Shown here one piece after another: positions 48,811 through 58,040 of a stretch of DNA of 64,000 nt; position 1 is the stretch's first letter, and each line of letters opens with the position of its first letter. Location: positions 1 through 64,000 of the forward strand of contig NZ_WTVQ01000002.1 of the NCBI RefSeq assembly GCF_012910955.1, read 5' to 3'. The position numbers and the translations under genes were made by a program. The notes beneath the pieces were generated by a model that was given only the letters and a program-made list of their open reading frames with translations, was not told where the DNA came from and ran no database searches. This stretch comes from Aromatoleum diolicum (GTDB lineage Bacteria; Pseudomonadota; Gammaproteobacteria; Burkholderiales; Rhodocyclaceae).

Positions 48811-49721
48811 GCGGTCTCCACGGCTTTCAACTGGATCTTTCCGGCGAGGATTTCCTCGGCGAACATCTCGGCGGTGCGCGTCGCGGCCGCGGTCATGATG
48901 TCGAGGTTGCCGGCGTATTTGGGCAGGTAGTCGCCGAGCCCGGCGACTTCGAGGAAGACGGACACCTTGTTGCCGTCGAAGATCGGGCCATTCACGAGCT
49001 TGTAGCCCGGCACGTACTTCTGCACTTCGCCGATCATCTGCAGGATCGACTCGGTGATGCGCGCGTGATCCGGTTCGTCGTCGGTCAGGCAGTAGATCGT
49101 GTTGCGCATGATCATCGGCGGCTCGGCCGGGTTGATGATCGCGAGCGCCTTGCCGCGGCGCGCGCCGCCCACGACCTTGATCGCGTTCGAGGTCGTAAAG
49201 GTGAACTCGTCGAGGTTCGCGCGCGTGCCGGGGCCGACCGACTTCGACGCGAGGCTCGCGACGATCTCGGCGTACTCGACGCTCTGGATGCGCGACACGG
49301 CGTTCACGATGGGGATCGTCGCCTGGCCCGCGCACGAGATCATGTTCACGTTCATCTCGAGCTTGTCGGCGTGCTGGCGCAGGTTCACCGGCGGCACGCA
49401 CAGCGGGCCGATCGCGGCCGGCGTCAGGTCGATCATCATCACGCCGAGCTCGTTGAGCTTGCGGCTGTTCTCCGCATGCACGTACGCGCTGGTCGCGTCG
49501 AACGCGATCTGGATGTCGTCATCCAGCACGTGCGGCAGCAGGCCGTCGACGCCTTCCGCGGTGGTCTTCAGGCCCATCTCGCGGGCACGCGCCAGGCCTT
49601 CCGACGTCGGGTCGATGCCGACCATCCACACCGGCTCCAGCACCGGGCTGCGCTTGATCTTGTAGATCAGGTCGGTGCCGATGTTGCCGGACCCGATCAA
49701 TGCGCACTTGATCTTCTTCAT
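48807..49721 (-). CDS. dmpF: Acetaldehyde dehydrogenase (acylating)
   Basis: 304 residues. NAD site [18 protein letters not shown] at the N-terminus; catalytic Cys in [14 protein letters not shown] (about residue 132); C-terminal [27 protein letters not shown]-type block. Oxidises acetaldehyde from DmpG to acetyl-CoA. The start overlaps the 4-oxalocrotonate tautomerase stop. Confidence 0.96.
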   Translation of the reverse strand: MKKIKCALIGSGNIGTDLIYKIKRSPVLEPVWMVGIDPTSEGLARAREMGLKTTAEGVDGLLPHVLDDDIQIAFDATSAYVHAENSRKLNELGVMMIDLTPAAIGPLCVPPVNLRQHADKLEMNVNMISCAGQATIPIVNAVSRIQSVEYAEIVASLASKSVGPGTRANLDEFTFTTSNAIKVVGGARRGKALAIINPAEPPMIMRNTIYCLTDDEPDHARITESILQMIGEVQKYVPGYKLVNGPIFDGNKVSVFLEVAGLGDYLPKYAGNLDIMTAAATRTAEMFAEEILAGKIQLKAVETA

Positions 49722-49945
49722 TGAGCTTGCTCCTGCAGTGCGGCGACGCGTTGCCGTTCGGCACGCTCCGCCAGGGTTTCGCCGGCAACGAAGAACTCTT
49801 CGTTGGCGTGTTCGGTAATCAGGATTCGCACGGCTTCGGACTTCACGCCGAGCGCGTGGATGACGGCTTCGGTTACGGCGGACGCGACCTTGCGCTTCTG
49901 CTCGGCCGTCCGCCCGTGCGAAAGGTGCATTTCGATGATTGGCAT
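49718..49945 (-). CDS. dmpI: 4-oxalocrotonate tautomerase
   Basis: 75 residues, [18 protein letters not shown]: Pro-1 catalytic base after Met removal, with Arg-11-like and Arg-39-like residues (GR, VRILI). Converts the enol to the keto form of 4-oxalocrotonate ahead of decarboxylation. A little longer than the usual 62 residues, with an Arg/Glu-rich C-terminal tail. Overlaps dmpF by 4 bases. Confidence 0.92.
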   Translation of the reverse strand: MPIIEMHLSHGRTAEQKRKVASAVTEAVIHALGVKSEAVRILITEHANEEFFVAGETLAERAERQRVAALQEQAQ

Positions 49946-49989
49946 GGGTCTCTCTGTTTTATTGGAGTTGGGAGTGTTCAGGAGGGTGT

Positions 49990-50808
49990 TCAGACGAAGC
50001 GCATCGACACGCTGCCGAGTTCCTGGAAGCGCGCGATGACGCTGTCGCCCGGCTTCACGGGAATCGCCTCGGTGATGCCGCCGCTCATGACGAAGCTGCC
50101 GGCGGGCAGGTGTTCGCCCATGTCGGCGAGGATGTTCACCAGCATCGCGATCGCCTCCGCCGGGTGACCCAGCACGGCCGCCGAGGCGCCCATCGCGACC
50201 ATCTCGCCGTTCTTTTCCATCACGACGCCGAGCGTGCGAAGATCGAGTTCCTCGACGTAACGCGCCCGGCCACCGCCGACAAAGCGTGCGGACGAGCCGT
50301 TGTCGGCGATCACGCTGGCGAGGTCGAACTTGAAGCCCGAAAAGCGCGAATCGATGATCTCGACGGCCGGCAGCACGTAGTCGGTCGCGTCGAGCACGTC
50401 CTCGCGGGTGCAGCCCGGGCCGTGCAGGTCTTTCTTCATCACGAACGCGACTTCGCACTCGACGCGCGGATGCACCAGATCGGCGGTGGAGATCGCGGAG
50501 TTCTCGGGCCGCGCCATGCGGTCGGTGAGGAAGCCGATCGACGGCACATTCACGCCCATCTGCTGCATCTTGGCCTTGGACGTCAGCCCGGCCTTCCAGC
50601 CGACGAGCCGGTGGCCCGCCGCGAGGTAGCGCCGGCGCAGTTCGGTCTGCACCGCGTAGCCGTCGGCGATCGTCATGGCCGGGTACTCGTCCGTGAGTTT
50701 GGGGATCGCGTAGGCGCGCGTCTGGGCGCCTTCGACGCGCTCGCTCAGGCGCACGATGTCCTCGCGCGACAGCGTCAATTCATTGCTTTGGATGGCTTCG
50801 CCGCTCAT
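49990..50808 (-). CDS. dmpH: 4-oxalocrotonate decarboxylase
   Basis: 272 residues from ATG 50808, overlapping the dmpE stop. FAH/hydratase-decarboxylase fold: VGWKAGLTSKAKMQQMGV, HPRVECEVAFVMKKDLHGPG (metal Glu pair), VEIIDSRFSGFKFDL and VMSGGITEAIPVKPGDSV. Mg-dependent decarboxylation to 2-oxopent-4-enoate, in complex with DmpE. Confidence 0.94.
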   Translation of the reverse strand: MSGEAIQSNELTLSREDIVRLSERVEGAQTRAYAIPKLTDEYPAMTIADGYAVQTELRRRYLAAGHRLVGWKAGLTSKAKMQQMGVNVPSIGFLTDRMARPENSAISTADLVHPRVECEVAFVMKKDLHGPGCTREDVLDATDYVLPAVEIIDSRFSGFKFDLASVIADNGSSARFVGGGRARYVEELDLRTLGVVMEKNGEMVAMGASAAVLGHPAEAIAMLVNILADMGEHLPAGSFVMSGGITEAIPVKPGDSVIARFQELGSVSMRFV

Positions 50809-51683
50809 TGCACTACCCTCCTGTCGCTGCGCGACATCCTCCCCGGGGGAGGTAGAGCGCCCCCTTCGGGCGGCCGGGCGGGGGCGCTCACCGCGCTCCT
50901 TCCGGAAAATTTCACCCGGCAGCTGCCGAGGCCGCCGACCGTGCACACGAGTTCGTCGCCATCGACGACCGGCACGAGGGCCGACTGCGAGCCAGAGAGG
51001 ATCACCTCGCCGGCCTTGAACGGAATGCCCAGTTCCCCGAGCGTATTGGCGAGCCACGCCACGGCATTGGCGGGCGAGCCCTGCACCGCGGCGCCGACAC
51101 CGGTCGAATGCACTTCGCCGTTCTTCTCCAGCACCATGCCGGCGAGCGTGATGTCGAGCTTCCGCGGGTCGCCCTTGGTCTTGCCGAGGACATACACGCC
51201 GCAGGAGGCGTTGTCGGCGACGGTGTCCTGGATGCGGATCTTCCAGTCGTTGATGCGCGAATCGACGATCTCGAAGCACGGCACGACGTAGTCGGTCGCG
51301 CGGATCACGTCCATCGCGGTCACGCCCGGGCCCTTCAGGTCGTGCTTCAGCACGAACGCGAGTTCCGCCTCGGCCTTCGGCTGGATCAGCGTACCCAGAT
51401 CGATGATGTCGCCTTCCTGGTACACCATGCCGGACGTGAGCTGGCCGAAGTCCGGCCGGAACACGCCGAGGAAATCCTGCACCGGCTTGCTCGTGACGCC
51501 GATCTTCTTGCCGACGATCCTCTCGCCCGCCTGCACGCGGCGCTCGATGAAGCGCAGCTGGATACGGTAGGCGTCGTCGAGGGTGATGTCCGGTTCGCGC
51601 TCGAGCAGCGGCGGCACCGTCTTGCGGGCGACAAAGCACTCGTAGAGTTCGTCGCCGTATTGCCTGATCTTTTCTTCGTTCAT
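50805..51683 (-). CDS. dmpE: 2-oxopent-4-enoate hydratase with repeat-derived C-terminal tail
   Basis: 292 residues; the family is usually about 260. The core is normal: GKKIGVTSKPVQDFLGVF, PKAEAELAFVLKHDLKGPG, FEIVDSRINDWKI and GLGSCRVKF near residue 260, where the family normally stops. The extra 32 residues (Ser/Ala/Pro/Arg-rich, with PPEGGALPPPGR) are translated from a GC-rich palindromic element at 50838-50887. Adds water to 2-oxopent-4-enoate, giving 4-hydroxy-2-oxovalerate. Confidence 0.93.
   Translation of the reverse strand: MNEEKIRQYGDELYECFVARKTVPPLLEREPDITLDDAYRIQLRFIERRVQAGERIVGKKIGVTSKPVQDFLGVFRPDFGQLTSGMVYQEGDIIDLGTLIQPKAEAELAFVLKHDLKGPGVTAMDVIRATDYVVPCFEIVDSRINDWKIRIQDTVADNASCGVYVLGKTKGDPRKLDITLAGMVLEKNGEVHSTGVGAAVQGSPANAVAWLANTLGELGIPFKAGEVILSGSQSALVPVVDGDELVCTVGGLGSCRVKFSGRSAVSAPARPPEGGALPPPGRMSRSDRRVVQ
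50838..50887. repeat. REP-like GC palindromic element at the dmpE/dmpH junction
   Basis: CCTCCCCGGGGGAGG (50838-50852) is a perfect palindrome. It is followed by GCGCCCCC and GGGGGCGC arms (50857-50887) enclosing a GC-rich loop. The compact double palindrome is like REP or similar dispersed elements, which normally lie between genes. Here it is read as coding sequence at the end of dmpE. Confidence 0.55.
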
Positions 51684-51690
51684 GACGTCC

Positions 51691-53151
51691 TCAGAGCTTC
51701 ACGCAGATGTTTCGCGTTTCCGTATAGAACTCGAGCGAATGCACGCCGCCCTCGCGGCCGATGCCCGATTGCTTGGAACCGCCGAATGCGGTGCGCAGGT
51801 CGCGCAGGAACCAGCTGTTGATCCAGGTGATGCCGACCTCGACGCGGGCGGCGACGCGGTGCGCACGGGCGAGGTTGGTCGTCCAGATCGTCGTCGAGAG
51901 GCCGTAGTCCGTGTCGTTGGCCAGCGCGACGACTTCGTTCTCGCTGTCGAACGGCCGGATGTGGCAGCACGGCCCGAAGATCTCCTCGCGCACGACCGAT
52001 GCGGTCTCCGGCAGGCCGGTCCAGATCGTCGGCTGCACCCACGCACCTTCGGCGAGTGCGCCCGGCATTTGCGGGACGCCGCCACCGGTCACGACCGTGG
52101 CGCCCTCCTCGACCGCCTTGCGGTAGTAGGAGAGAACCTTCTGGCGGTGCTCCTGGCTGATCAGCGGGCCGTAGTCGGCGTGGTGGTCGTCCGGGCGGCC
52201 GAACTTCACGCCTTCGGCCTTCTCCTTGAGCGCCTGCACGAAGCGCTCGAAGATCGGGCGCTCGACATACACGCGCTCGGTGCCGAGGCACACCTGGCCC
52301 GAGTTCAGGAACGCGGAGCGGAAGATGCCGTCGACCGCGGCATCGAAATCGGCGTCCGCGAACACGATGCCGGCGTTCTTGCCGCCGAGCTCGAAGGACA
52401 CGTCGCGCATCCCCTCCGACGCCGCCTTCATGATCGCCGTGCCGGTGCGGGTTTCGCCGGTGAAGGTGATCGCATCGACTCCGGGATGACGGGTCAGGAA
52501 CTCGCCCGCCGAATCCGGCCCGAAGCCATTCACGACGTTATAGACGCCCTTCGGCACGCCGACGGCATTCATCACCTCGCCCAGCAAGGTGGCGGTGTTC
52601 GGCGCTTCCTCCGACGGCTTCACGATGACCGTGTTGCCGCAGGCGAGCGCCGGACCGACCTTCCACGTCATCAGCAGGAAGGGTGCGTTCCACGGGCAGA
52701 CGACCCCGATGACGCCCTTCGGCACGCGGATGCCGTAGTTCAGCGCGCCGCGTCCGTCCGGCGTCGCCATCTGGAAGGCTTCGGTCGGCACGTTCTTGAC
52801 GACGTCGGCGAACACCTTGAAATTCGCCGCCCCGCGCGGGATGAAGACGTTCGTCATGACGTGGCGCGGCTGGCCGGTGTCGGCCATCTCGGCCTCGACG
52901 AAGTCCTCGAAGCGGCGCGTGATCTCGTTGGCGACGCCGTACAGCAGCTCGACACGCTGGTCCGTGGTCAGCCCGCCCCACTCGCCGTGAAGTGCGCTGC
53001 GCGCGGCCTTCACCGCGGCATCGACCTCGGCCTGGCCGGCCTCGGCGATCGACGCGATCACCCGGTTGTCGAGCGGCGAACGCTTGTCGAAGCGCTTGCC
53101 GCTCGCAGCGGCCACGAACTCGCCGCCGATGAAATTCTGAATCTGACGCAT
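51691..53151 (-). CDS. dmpC: 2-hydroxymuconic semialdehyde dehydrogenase
   Basis: 486 residues from ATG 53151 (a GTG at 53163 is possible). ALDH family: VCPWNAPFLLMTWKVGPALA, the catalytic Glu in FELGGKNAGIV and the Cys in FLNSGQVCLGTER. Oxidises the ring-fission product to 4-oxalocrotonate with NAD. First gene of the lower-pathway segment, 224 bases downstream of dmpP, a gap that carries a palindrome and a possible internal promoter. Confidence 0.95.
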   Translation of the reverse strand: MRQIQNFIGGEFVAAASGKRFDKRSPLDNRVIASIAEAGQAEVDAAVKAARSALHGEWGGLTTDQRVELLYGVANEITRRFEDFVEAEMADTGQPRHVMTNVFIPRGAANFKVFADVVKNVPTEAFQMATPDGRGALNYGIRVPKGVIGVVCPWNAPFLLMTWKVGPALACGNTVIVKPSEEAPNTATLLGEVMNAVGVPKGVYNVVNGFGPDSAGEFLTRHPGVDAITFTGETRTGTAIMKAASEGMRDVSFELGGKNAGIVFADADFDAAVDGIFRSAFLNSGQVCLGTERVYVERPIFERFVQALKEKAEGVKFGRPDDHHADYGPLISQEHRQKVLSYYRKAVEEGATVVTGGGVPQMPGALAEGAWVQPTIWTGLPETASVVREEIFGPCCHIRPFDSENEVVALANDTDYGLSTTIWTTNLARAHRVAARVEVGITWINSWFLRDLRTAFGGSKQSGIGREGGVHSLEFYTETRNICVKL

Positions 53152-53267
53152 GGTCACCCTCACTCGTTGTAGCCGTTATTCCGCCCGCATCGTCTGCAAC
53201 TTGCCGGGCATGGAAACCAGTCTAGGGAACGGCCAGCTATACCGTCCAATACTTTTATTCGCGCATT

Positions 53268-53288
53268 TCAATACCTCCAAGGTATTGA
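53268..53288. promoter_or_regulatory. Perfect 9-base inverted repeat between dmpP and dmpC
   Basis: TCAATACCT-CCA-AGGTATTGA, followed in the minus direction by A/T-rich sequence. It sits about 120 bases before dmpC in the only sizeable gap inside the phenol operon, so it may be an operator for a second promoter that drives the lower pathway. The rest of 53152-53375 shows nothing I recognise. Confidence 0.5.
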
Positions 53289-53375
53289 TTTGCTCACATC
53301 TGTGTCCGCGTCGGGGCGAGCGGGAACGCCCGCCTCCGATCATCGGTCGCGAGCTTTTCCCTTGCCGCCGATCAC

Positions 53376-54437
53376 TCAGATCGCCTTGAACAGCGGACTT
53401 CTCACCTGCTGCGCATCAGCCGCGGAGATGAACTTCTCCGTATAGATGTCGCGCTCGAAGAGCCGCCCCTGCATCAGCGTCGTGATGCACGCATCGATCA
53501 TCAGCGGTGGCCCGCACAGGTAGGCCTTGTGACCGCGGAAGTCGTTGTCGAAGTGGTTCTTCGCCGCCTCGTGCACGAAACCGCGGAACCCCTGCCAGTC
53601 CGACCCTTCAGGTTCGTGCGAAAGCGCCGGCACGTAGCGGAAGTTCGGATGCTGCTCGGCCAGCGCGAGGAACTCCTTGTGGTAGTACAGCTCCTCTCGC
53701 GTGCGCTGGCCGTAGACCAGCGTGATCGGCAGCTCGAAGCCTTCCGCGAGCAGGTCGAGGATCATCGAACGCGGGCTCGAAAGCCCCGAGCCGCCCCCCA
53801 TGAACACGACCGGCACCTGCGCCGACTTCTTCACGAAGAAACGGCCATACGGGCCCGCGATCTTCGCGCGGTCGCCGACGCGCAGCGTCTCGTGCACGTA
53901 GCGGGTGCCCTGCCCGCCCGGCACGATGCGGATGTTGAGTTCGATCTCGCCCGCGTCGGACGGCGCACTCGCGACCGAGAACGCCCGGCTGCCGATGCCG
54001 TCCGGCAGTTGCAGATTGATGTACTGCCCGGCCTGGAAGCGCATGCCTTCCGGATCATCGAGCTTGATCCACACGCCCTTGATCGTCGGCGTCAGCGTTT
54101 CGATGCGGGTCACGGTGCCGGCGAAGTCGCGCACCGGCAGGTTCTCGGCGTCCGGGTCTTCCTCGATCTCGGCTTCGATCACGAGGTCGCTCTGCGCCGT
54201 CGCGCAACACGCCAGCGTCTTCTGCTCGTCGCGCTCGAAGTCCATCAGCGCGAAGCTCGATGCCTCGCCGTGCTCGACCTCGCCGTCGACGACCTGCACC
54301 TTGCAGGTCGCGCACAAGCCGTGACAGCACGCATGCGGCAGGTAGATGCCCGCGCGCAGCGCGGCGTCGAGTATCGTCTGCCCTTCCTCGATCTCGATGG
54401 TCTGGCCGAGCGGTTCGATGGTCAGCTCATAGCTCAT
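53376..54437 (-). CDS. dmpP: Phenol hydroxylase reductase component P5
   Basis: 353 residues: an N-terminal plant-type [2Fe-2S] domain with LPHACCHGLCATCKVQ and LACCATA, then a FAD domain with RAFSVASAP and an NAD domain with FMGGGSGLSSPRSMI, ending in YLCGPPLMIDACIT. Transfers electrons from NADH to the diiron oxygenase. Starts 10 bases after dmpO. Confidence 0.96.
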   Translation of the reverse strand: MSYELTIEPLGQTIEIEEGQTILDAALRAGIYLPHACCHGLCATCKVQVVDGEVEHGEASSFALMDFERDEQKTLACCATAQSDLVIEAEIEEDPDAENLPVRDFAGTVTRIETLTPTIKGVWIKLDDPEGMRFQAGQYINLQLPDGIGSRAFSVASAPSDAGEIELNIRIVPGGQGTRYVHETLRVGDRAKIAGPYGRFFVKKSAQVPVVFMGGGSGLSSPRSMILDLLAEGFELPITLVYGQRTREELYYHKEFLALAEQHPNFRYVPALSHEPEGSDWQGFRGFVHEAAKNHFDNDFRGHKAYLCGPPLMIDACITTLMQGRLFERDIYTEKFISAADAQQVRSPLFKAI

Positions 54438-54447
54438 GGCAGACCCC

Positions 54448-54804
54448 TCAGGCAGCCGCCGACAGCGAAGCGAGGCCGGGCGTGCGCATGCGGATCTGGT
54501 CCTTGTGGCCGATGCCGTTGTCCACCAGGCTGCGATCGAAGTCCGGCGTCCACGGCTGATTCGACTTCAGCCACTCGACCTTGGTCCAGTCGATCGCTGC
54601 GGCGTCCGGGTCAGGCTGCACGAGCGCGCTGAGCGGCCCTTCGACCAGTTCGCGGAAGCTCGTCTGCGGCGGCAGGCACAGCAGGAACGGCGCTGCGAAC
54701 AACAGGTGATGGTCCCAGCTCACGTACACGAGTTGCTTGCCGTTGAAGTTCTCGACGCGGTCGCGCGGCACGCCGACGTATTCCTTGATTGCGGTTACGG
54801 TCAT
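54448..54804 (-). CDS. dmpO: Phenol hydroxylase subunit P4
   Basis: 118 residues, TVTAIKEYVGVPRDRVENFNGKQLVYVSWDHHLLF at the N-terminus: the standard small gamma-type subunit of the (NOP)2 oxygenase. It follows dmpN by about 70 bases and has a GGAGAGA ribosome site. Confidence 0.93.
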   Translation of the reverse strand: MTVTAIKEYVGVPRDRVENFNGKQLVYVSWDHHLLFAAPFLLCLPPQTSFRELVEGPLSALVQPDPDAAAIDWTKVEWLKSNQPWTPDFDRSLVDNGIGHKDQIRMRTPGLASLSAAA

Positions 54805-54873
54805 CTTGTCTCTCCTTTCCTCTGGGGGCGGCTGCGCCGGGCGCAGCCGCGTCTCCCGCTGCTTTTGTCCGGC

Positions 54874-56391
54874 TTACAGGTTCGAGGTCGCCATCCCGCG
54901 CCACTGGTCGAAGTTGCGCTGATCGCGCGAACCTACGAAGTCGCCGTTATCCTCGCCGTCGCGCAGGCCCACCCAGTTCATCCAGGCGCCGATGTCGCCG
55001 TTGAGCTCCTGGAACAGCGACGGCATCGGCAGCCACGCCTGCACGTATTTCTCGGGCTCGTTGTCGAAGATGTGCTGGCAGCCGTCCGAGCAGAAGTGGT
55101 ACTTCTCGCCCTTGTATTCGGTCTCGCGATGGCAGGACATCGTCGCGTCGTCCGGCTCGGTGAACACCACCGGCAGCTGGCAGGTCTGGCACAGCTTCGC
55201 CAGGCCGAAGTTCTTGAACGGCGTGCCGGCGGCGGCGAGCTTGCGGATGTGATCCCAGCGCGGGCGGTAGTACTTGTCGAAGGTCGTCGGGTACTTCGCC
55301 GACAGCCAGTCCATGTCCTCGTCGGACGGAATCCACGAGTGGAAGGACGTGCCGAAGCTCCACTGGTACAGCCCCAGCATGAACTGGTGCGACATGTGGT
55401 CGATGGCCTTCTCGGCGTCGTCCCAGCCCTTGGGCGGGCGGATGCCGTAGCGCGCCAGATCCTTGAACAGCGCGCCGCCGTTCTCGACGCCGTAGATCTC
55501 CCACGCCTCGCGCCACGACATCACGCGCTTGGGCAGCATGTAATCCATCATGGTCGAGACGAGGCCGAGCACACGGAAGCCGCGCCAGAACCACTTGTCG
55601 AGCCAGCCCTGCACGATCGGCAGGTTGTCCGGATCCTGCTCGAGCATGAACTTGATGCACTCGAGGCCCAGCGTCATGTGGCGCGCTTCGTCCGACTGCG
55701 CCGAGAAGCCGAAGGTCACCGTCGCCATGTCGCCGTTGTAGGCCGCGCCCGACATGAAGGGCACGAACAGCAGGTTGGTCAGCACGTACTCGAACGAGAA
55801 GCCGATCGCGATCATGAATTCGAACGGGCCGGCCGACATCGCGTCGTCGAAGAACGAACGTGCCACGGACGTATACCAGATGCGGTCGCGCGCATCGGCG
55901 AAGGCATGGAAGCCGTCGTAGTACTTGTTGTAGTTCGACAGCGCGTGGATCTGCGTCTGCGCGTGGCGGATCTCGTCGATCGCCTGCATCTGGCAGGCCA
56001 CCTGCGTGCCGACACCCGGGAACTCGCGGCCGACGCGGGCGAAGCCCTTGTGCGCGGCATATTCGCCCGGGCTGATCGCCTGCAGGAAGATCTTCAGCGC
56101 CGACAGGTAGCGCGCATCGGTGATGTTCAGGTGGCCGTTGTTCTGCGCATGCGCGTCGATGATCGCGTAGAACTTGCGCTCCTTCTCGGCCTGGTACTTC
56201 CAGTACGAATCCATCGTCAGCCGGAACGGGTCTTCCCACTTGTCCCAGTCATGCACCTTGATCCCCTCGTAATTCACGTAGGGGAACACCTCGTCCTTGG
56301 CGCGGTAGGTCGGCTCCCAGCCGAGATCGCGCGTCATCAGCCGGTACTTCTCCTTCAGGCCGAGCTTCTTCTTCGCAACTTTCATATCCAT
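54874..56391 (-). CDS. dmpN: Phenol hydroxylase large oxygenase subunit P3
   Basis: 505 residues. Diiron ligands: SPGEYAAHKGF, AIDEIRHAQTQ (ExxH) and SDEARHMTLGLE (ExxH). The C-terminus carries a Cys-rich YHS-like zinc module (CQTCQLPVVF, MSCHRETEYKGEKYHFC, SDGCQHIF). Hydroxylates phenol to catechol with O2. Encoded between dmpM and dmpO in the standard order. Confidence 0.97.
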   Translation of the reverse strand: MDMKVAKKKLGLKEKYRLMTRDLGWEPTYRAKDEVFPYVNYEGIKVHDWDKWEDPFRLTMDSYWKYQAEKERKFYAIIDAHAQNNGHLNITDARYLSALKIFLQAISPGEYAAHKGFARVGREFPGVGTQVACQMQAIDEIRHAQTQIHALSNYNKYYDGFHAFADARDRIWYTSVARSFFDDAMSAGPFEFMIAIGFSFEYVLTNLLFVPFMSGAAYNGDMATVTFGFSAQSDEARHMTLGLECIKFMLEQDPDNLPIVQGWLDKWFWRGFRVLGLVSTMMDYMLPKRVMSWREAWEIYGVENGGALFKDLARYGIRPPKGWDDAEKAIDHMSHQFMLGLYQWSFGTSFHSWIPSDEDMDWLSAKYPTTFDKYYRPRWDHIRKLAAAGTPFKNFGLAKLCQTCQLPVVFTEPDDATMSCHRETEYKGEKYHFCSDGCQHIFDNEPEKYVQAWLPMPSLFQELNGDIGAWMNWVGLRDGEDNGDFVGSRDQRNFDQWRGMATSNL

Positions 56392-56413
56392 GTCAGTCTC
56401 CTTATGGGTCCGA

Positions 56414-56683
56414 TTACTCGGCCCAGCTCAGCGTGAGCGAGTCTTCGTCCTCGGTGACGTTGCCGCCGAGCGTGATCAGGTTGATGTGCAGTTCCTGGAG
56501 GTCGAACTCGCGGCCGATCTGCTCCTCGATCGTTTCCTTGCGGATCACCAGCCGGTTCGGCGCGTCGATCTTCACCATCGCGGGCTGGCGATTAACGACC
56601 GCCAGGGGGTTGTCGATCTCGATTGCCTCGATGATCGGGCGGGTTTCTTCGTTGGCCTGCAGGGCGATGAATACGGTGGACAT
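56414..56683 (-). CDS. dmpM: Phenol hydroxylase effector subunit P2
   Basis: 89 residues from ATG 56683. STVFIALQANEETRPIIEAI is the conserved opening of the MmoB/DmpM-type cofactor-free effector that couples reductase and oxygenase. 22 bases before dmpN. Confidence 0.95.
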   Translation of the reverse strand: MSTVFIALQANEETRPIIEAIEIDNPLAVVNRQPAMVKIDAPNRLVIRKETIEEQIGREFDLQELHINLITLGGNVTEDEDSLTLSWAE

Positions 56684-56693
56684 ACGGGGCCTC

Positions 56694-57686
56694 TCAGAGC
56701 GTGATGCCGGTTTTCTGGATGCGCGCGCGGAAGTCCGCGAGCTGCTCGCCGACGGCATCGTCGGCTTGTGCGCCGAGCGCGATTTCCACGACGGGCAGCA
56801 GCGCCGACGCGGCACGGGTGCTCCACGCGCGGATCCAGTCCTGCAGCACCGCGCGGTTGTTGTCGGACTCGGCTGCGGCGACCTTCAGCACGGCATCGAC
56901 CCACTTCCTCGTCTCGTCGAACCAGTCGGTCATGAACTGCGTGAGCATCGCGACGGCCGAGCCGCCCTGCGCCGAGAGGGTGTCATCAACGATGCGGGCG
57001 TACACCAGCGGGTACAGCAGGCCATCGAGCGCGACGTTCTGCGCGACGAACGCCTCGAACGGGTCGCGCAGCACCAGCGTGTCCTCGACGTAGCGGCGCA
57101 GCGGCTGCCACGCGGAGCCTTCCAGCCATGCGGCCTTGGCGTCGTCCAGCGCCTCGGTGTCGCCCAGCAGCAGCCCGAGGCGCGACAGGTATTGCGCGAT
57201 GCCGAGGTTGTCCATCGCGTGGTACATGCACGGCTGCGTGAAGATGGTGCTGTAGCCGTAGCCGCAGATCAGCGTGTTGTTCTGGTTTGCGCCCCAGGCG
57301 GCGTGACGCAGCGGCACCAGCAGCTTCAGCGCCGTCTCGCGCACCGCCGGCGGCAGCATGTCGGCGAGTCCGCGCGACTCGACGAACGAAAAGTTGGATT
57401 CGGTCGCGTCCTGCTGGCGGGCGCGCGCCAGCGTGTAGGTGCTGTAGTAGAACTGGCGCGGATCCTTCAGCGCGTACCAGTCCTGCATCACGATCTTGGT
57501 GATCTTGGCGTCGTAGAGCTCCTGGTCGGGATCCCAGGTCGGCTTGTAGTGCAGGTTCTCGGCGGCCTGGATGTCGTAGCTGCCTTCCTGGTAGCGCGAC
57601 GCCGGCTTGTCGCCGAAGCGGCGGGCCAGGTGGTCGAAAGTCTGGCGCAGCGGCTGGATGCTCACCGTGCGGAGGTCGATCTGCAT
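56694..57686 (-). CDS. dmpL: Phenol hydroxylase beta subunit P1
   Basis: 330 residues of the ferritin-like beta-subunit type (LRTVSIQPLRQTFDHLARRF; KPTWDPDQELYDAKITKIVM). Lacks iron ligands, as expected, and forms the core dimer with DmpN. Ends 10 bases before dmpM. Confidence 0.95.
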   Translation of the reverse strand: MQIDLRTVSIQPLRQTFDHLARRFGDKPASRYQEGSYDIQAAENLHYKPTWDPDQELYDAKITKIVMQDWYALKDPRQFYYSTYTLARARQQDATESNFSFVESRGLADMLPPAVRETALKLLVPLRHAAWGANQNNTLICGYGYSTIFTQPCMYHAMDNLGIAQYLSRLGLLLGDTEALDDAKAAWLEGSAWQPLRRYVEDTLVLRDPFEAFVAQNVALDGLLYPLVYARIVDDTLSAQGGSAVAMLTQFMTDWFDETRKWVDAVLKVAAAESDNNRAVLQDWIRAWSTRAASALLPVVEIALGAQADDAVGEQLADFRARIQKTGITL

Positions 57687-57732
57687 GTATGTCTCCTGAA
57701 GCGCGCTCCACGGCGGGAGCGCGGTTGTCCGT

Positions 57733-58026
57733 TTATCTGAAGCGGGTGCGGGTTGCGTCGGCGAGCCGCCAGTCCCAGTCGCTCGGCTCTTTCGAGTCGT
57801 CGGTCGAGGCGTCCGTCGAGTCGGCTTCGGCCACCGGGGGAAGGATCTCGACCGCGTTGCGTTCGCAGAACTCGGCGAAGGCCTCGCGGGGCAGGATCAT
57901 TTCGACGGCGAGCTCGGGCTCGCCGACAGCGAAATCGAATTCGACGAAGCCGCTGGACCGTTCTCCGGTGACGCGCACGAAGCGGCGCGTGGTATCGAAG
58001 CCGGCGGGAGCCCTAAGGTCGCTCAT
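57733..58026 (-). CDS. dmpK: Phenol hydroxylase assembly subunit P0
   Basis: 97 residues from ATG 58026. TTRRFVRVTGERSSGFVEFDFAVGEPELAVEMILP is the DmpK/PhK hallmark. A Ser/Asp-rich insertion (DSTDASTDDSKE) precedes the conserved DWDWRLADATRTRF end. Needed in vivo for assembly or iron loading of the oxygenase. It starts 14 bases after dmpB. Confidence 0.92.
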   Translation of the reverse strand: MSDLRAPAGFDTTRRFVRVTGERSSGFVEFDFAVGEPELAVEMILPREAFAEFCERNAVEILPPVAEADSTDASTDDSKEPSDWDWRLADATRTRFR

Positions 58027-58040
58027 CGCTCGCACTCCGC

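Noticed and set aside
46702-48930. 742-residue plus-strand frame across the dmpG/SDR region
   Set aside because: Shadow frame; the minus strand carries well-conserved aldolase and SDR folds with overlapping start/stop codons.
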